From Paramecium sonneborni (taxonomy: Eukaryota; Ciliophora; Oligohymenophorea; Peniculida; Parameciidae), in NCBI GenBank assembly GCA_905182985.1, contig CAJJDN010000043.1:38112-102111 (forward strand): a stretch of DNA of 64,000 bases, in the 5' to 3' direction. The notes beneath the pieces are model-generated. The model did no database searches. It was not told the DNA's origin and worked only from the letters and a program-made list of their open reading frames with translations. Below are positions 61,121 to 64,000 of this stretch, one piece after another (position 1 is the first letter of the stretch; each line of letters begins with the position of its first letter). Both the position numbers and the translations under genes were made by a program.

Positions 61121-61379
61121 TCACTGCAGATGCACAGTCTCAGCATAGTTGATTAAAAATCTCATATGAGTACTTGATGCTCCGGCATGGTAAACAGCAC
61201 ATTTTTCTATTGAAATGATTATTTTTAATATGATTACTTAAACATTCTGCTTCAGACTCATTAAAATCACGATTCACTTTTAATGTTCCACATCTTTTAC
61301 TACAATCTTTTGTTGCTCTTACCATGTAATATAATGCTTAAGCACCTACTCCCCAATCAATTTCTTATTCTTCAGACAT
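61121..61379 (-). CDS. Small Tim (Tim8/9/10/13-type) mitochondrial chaperone, 75 aa
   Basis: ATG at 61379 to TGA 61121-61123 with an intron at 61207-61237 (31 nt). Spliced, it encodes 75 residues with C26-x3-C30 (CSKRC) and C46-x3-C50 (CLKKC) separated by 15 residues, the small-Tim signature. The helical flanks (FLINYAETVH at the end) fit the hairpin fold. Small Tims carry hydrophobic precursors across the mitochondrial intermembrane space. Unspliced, the second CX3C is destroyed, which is good evidence for the intron. The specific member cannot be told. Confidence 0.88.
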
Positions 61380-61812
61380 TTGATCAAATGTTTAATATTA
61401 AAAATATTAATACTTGATTGAATATAATTTAATTTTATATCATTCCTTATAAAGTAAAAATCGTTCAAATGCTATCTAGTATTAATATAATTATTATTAT
61501 AAACTAAATTATTTAAGGCCAAAATTAGCATAATGAATTTTAGAAAAGTAATATAGATGATAGATAAAAAAATTGAATTTAAGTTTTCTTAAGAACAATT
61601 TACTATAATAAGAATACAACGTTTAGTATAAAAACAGAATTGAGAATAAGAAAAAATGTTCTAATTCAATTAATTAAAAAGAATAATGAATATAAATAAT
61701 CAGTATTTAAGTTTGATGGAAAATAGAATGTTAACCTTGAATAATTTTTTATATATTAAAAATGTAAAATAAATTATTAGATAAAGTTTAGGAAGAGAAT
61801 GTAAAAAACAAA
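61380..61812. other. Divergent spacer upstream of the ABC transporter gene
   Basis: About 430 bp between the small-Tim start (minus) and the ABC gene start (plus). Short plus-strand frames (for example MIDKKIEFKFSQEQFTIIRI at about 61559) are present but do not join into a convincing gene. Confidence 0.4.
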
Positions 61813-64000
61813 ATGAGTAAATTATTCACAGGAAGTTAGAATGATTATTATGTTTCAATGAAAGAGGATGAGAGTCATTAGATAGAAATGAATAAAATAT
61901 AAAGAAAAAAAGTGTTTTTATCAGGTAGTGAAGATGAAGAAGAAAGATAGCCAGCATAAATAATAAAATAAGAAGATAATAAATGTAATATAACGTCTAT
62001 GAGATTAGAAGTTTAAGTATATTAATAAACAGAGATAAGAAAGAGTGATATTTTAGATGAAGTACCTACATAAGAGAATATTGATGGGTTAAATGGGATG
62101 ACATAATTTGAGCTATCACCATTGAACATTTAAGGAGGAAAAAAGAAAAACAAATTGAAGAAAAACAAATCAAAAAAAAAAAAAGCGAAACATTAAGCAT
62201 TACCATTTAATTGGAATACTTATAAATTCTTATTACACTATCCATTATAACATTTAAAATTAACTATATTAGTGAATGTATTGATAGTATTATCAGCTGT
62301 AGCATAAATGTTATTACCTTGGATACTTGGTAGATTGATTGATGCAATCACTAAATAAGTTTAAGATTCTCATAGCTCAGAAGGAAAAGCTGATAATAAA
62401 GATAATAATTCATTTATTGATGAAGAATTACATACCAAATTATCAAAATAATTTTTAATTGTTTTGGCCACTTATACTATATTATCATTAATTAGGGCAT
62501 TTGCTAATTAAATTTGGTAAGAATAGATATATAATGAAATGAGAGAAGATGTTTTAAAATCTTTCTTATCTTTTGATTTAACCTTTTTCAATACATATAG
62601 AAATGGTGAAATAATATCTAGAATGACAAATGATTTATAGTCAGCTAAATCAGCTGTGAGTGGAAATATAATTTTACTTATAAGAAATTGTTGTTTAACA
62701 ATATTCAATATAATAGTATTATTTGCTTTATCATGGAAAGTCACATTAGCAATATTAGCACCAATGCCATTATACACAGTGTTAACAACTATACATACAA
62801 GACTTGGAAAGAGATTTGAAAAATTAGGTTAAGAGTATTAAGCAAAATTGACAACTTTAGCAGATGAAATAGTCTCAGGAGTAGTAACAGTTAAAAGTTT
62901 CTGTACTGAATAATTTGAAATAAAGAAATTTCATAAATAATTAAATTTAAATATGAAATTGGCTTAAAAAAGAGGAGTAAATAATGGATGTTATTAAGCT
63001 GCAAGTGCTTTATTTACATAACTAGGTTCATTAATAGTATTATGGTATGGAGGTAAATTGGCAATGAATAATTCAGCAGAATTATCAGCTGGGTATAATA
63101 TATGAAATAAATAATTAGTGACTTAACTACCATAATTTTATACTCTATATAACTATCTACATCTAGTTCTAATATAAGTGAATCATTTGCTAAAATTGTG
63201 AGTGCAACTGGAGCTTTTGAAGGTGTTCTTGAAATGTTGAAATGGGAATCTCTTGTAAAAGAGGCACCTGATGCTATAGATCATATAACTCCAACAGGAG
63301 AAATTTAATTTAAAAAAGTTGTATTCTAATATCCAAATTCATAAGTTTAAGTATTAAAAGGAATAACACTTAAAATTAATAAAGGAGAATATGTTGCATT
63401 TGTTGGACCTAGTGGGAGTGGCAAATCAACAATTATGCATTTATTAGAAAGATTTTATGATCCACAATCAGGTTCCATTTATTTTGATCAAATTAATATT
63501 AAATAATACAAGCTTAAAGCTTTAAGAAAATCAATAGGATTAGTTTCTTAAGATCCTGTTTTATTTGAAGGAACTATTGAATCAAATATTATTTATGGAA
63601 CTGAAAATTATACTAAAGATGATTTTGAATGGGCTACTAAAGCAGCAGGAGTTTGGTAATTTGTATCTGATAAATTCAAATTTCCACATGGATTTGATAC
63701 TTTTGTTGGAGAACATGGTTATACATTAAGTGGAGGATAGAAATAAAGAATTGTCATAGCTAGAGCTTTATTAAAAAGACCTAAAATTTTAATCTTTGAT
63801 GAAGCTACTTCTGCTTTAGATGCTGAAAGTGAATTCTAAGTATAATCTGCTATTGATGAATTAATTTAAAAAGGAAATCAAAACATTACTGTTTTAGTTA
63901 TTGCTCATAGATTAAGTACTATTGTTAATTGTAACAGAATTATTGTATTACAAAATGGTATTGTTGCAGAATAGGGAACTCATTAGGAATTATTAAACAA
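61813..64000 (+). CDS. ABC half-transporter, ABCB (TAP/MDL-like) type, cut at the window end
   Basis: ATG at 61813; intron 63093-63118 (26 nt); open to the window edge. A charged cytosolic N-terminus (about 120 residues with a Lys-rich cluster) precedes six-helix membrane-domain sequence ([15 protein letters not shown], then [20 protein letters not shown]). The nucleotide-binding domain has Walker [11 protein letters not shown]-loop IGLVSQDPVLFEG, signature LSGGQKQRI, Walker [13 protein letters not shown] and H-loop IAHRLST. One membrane domain then one ATPase domain is the half-transporter layout; the protein would dimerise. The substrate and the membrane (plasma, lysosome or mitochondrion) cannot be told. 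Splicing joins ELSAG to [11 protein letters not shown], matching the family. Only the last few dozen residues are missing. Confidence 0.95.

Noticed and set aside
62508..62777. 89-aa minus-strand ORF
   Set aside because: Antisense to the membrane domain of the ABC transporter, which has clear family motifs.
1..64000. tRNA, rRNA, CRISPR array or telomeric repeats
   Set aside because: No cloverleaf with a GGTTCRANNCC-like box, no regularly spaced repeats and no CCCCAA/CCCAAA arrays were seen by eye; a covariance-model search was not possible.

Overview
The window is nuclear DNA of a ciliate, most likely a Paramecium or close relative. Three things in the sequence show this. Base composition is extremely AT-rich. 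Genes read through only if TAA and TAG mean glutamine and TGA is the sole stop. Reading frames are interrupted by introns of only 22-32 nt (GT...AG, many starting GTA and ending TAG). All coding calls below use that code; standard-code ORFs here are fragments or shadows.

The window has two very different parts. From about 42.3 kb to the right end it is a compact, intact gene array with small spacers: a Cys-rich surface-type protein (+), an importin-7/8-like karyopherin (-), a C2-C2-polyQ-MORN-bulb-lectin protein (-), CCDC93 (-), a twin CX9C protein (-), a small two-TM protein (-), an IQ/AAA protein of the DRC11/IQCA1 type (-), a HACD/PHS1-like membrane protein (+), a cyclic-nucleotide-gated-type K+ channel (+), a zinc-ribbon Rrn7/TAF1B-like factor (+), a small Tim chaperone (-) and an ABC half-transporter (+, cut by the window end). 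These are housekeeping, ciliary, membrane-trafficking and mitochondrial genes with no evident shared pathway; they look like ordinary somatic (macronucleus-destined) sequence.

From 1 to about 42 kb the sequence is mostly AT-rich non-coding DNA containing gene relics with frameshifts, in-frame TGAs and missing domains: Myb-like protein, protein kinase, alpha/beta hydrolase, HSP90, doublecortin-like, WD40-type and biotin-protein ligase remains, plus unrecognised ORF remnants. Only a few ORFs there are uninterrupted (16834-17355, 24061-24651, 26441-27677, 41009-42058). This looks like a pseudogene graveyard, possibly a germline-limited or low-constraint region (inference).

Four places carry long direct duplications of 589-1276 bp, identical wherever I compared them, that exactly flank N runs (14.2-16.0, 29.2-31.8, 34.2-36.0, 39.4-41.5 kb). 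They are most simply scaffolding artefacts in which overlapping contig ends were not merged. No tRNA, rRNA, CRISPR, telomeric repeat or intact transposon was recognised.
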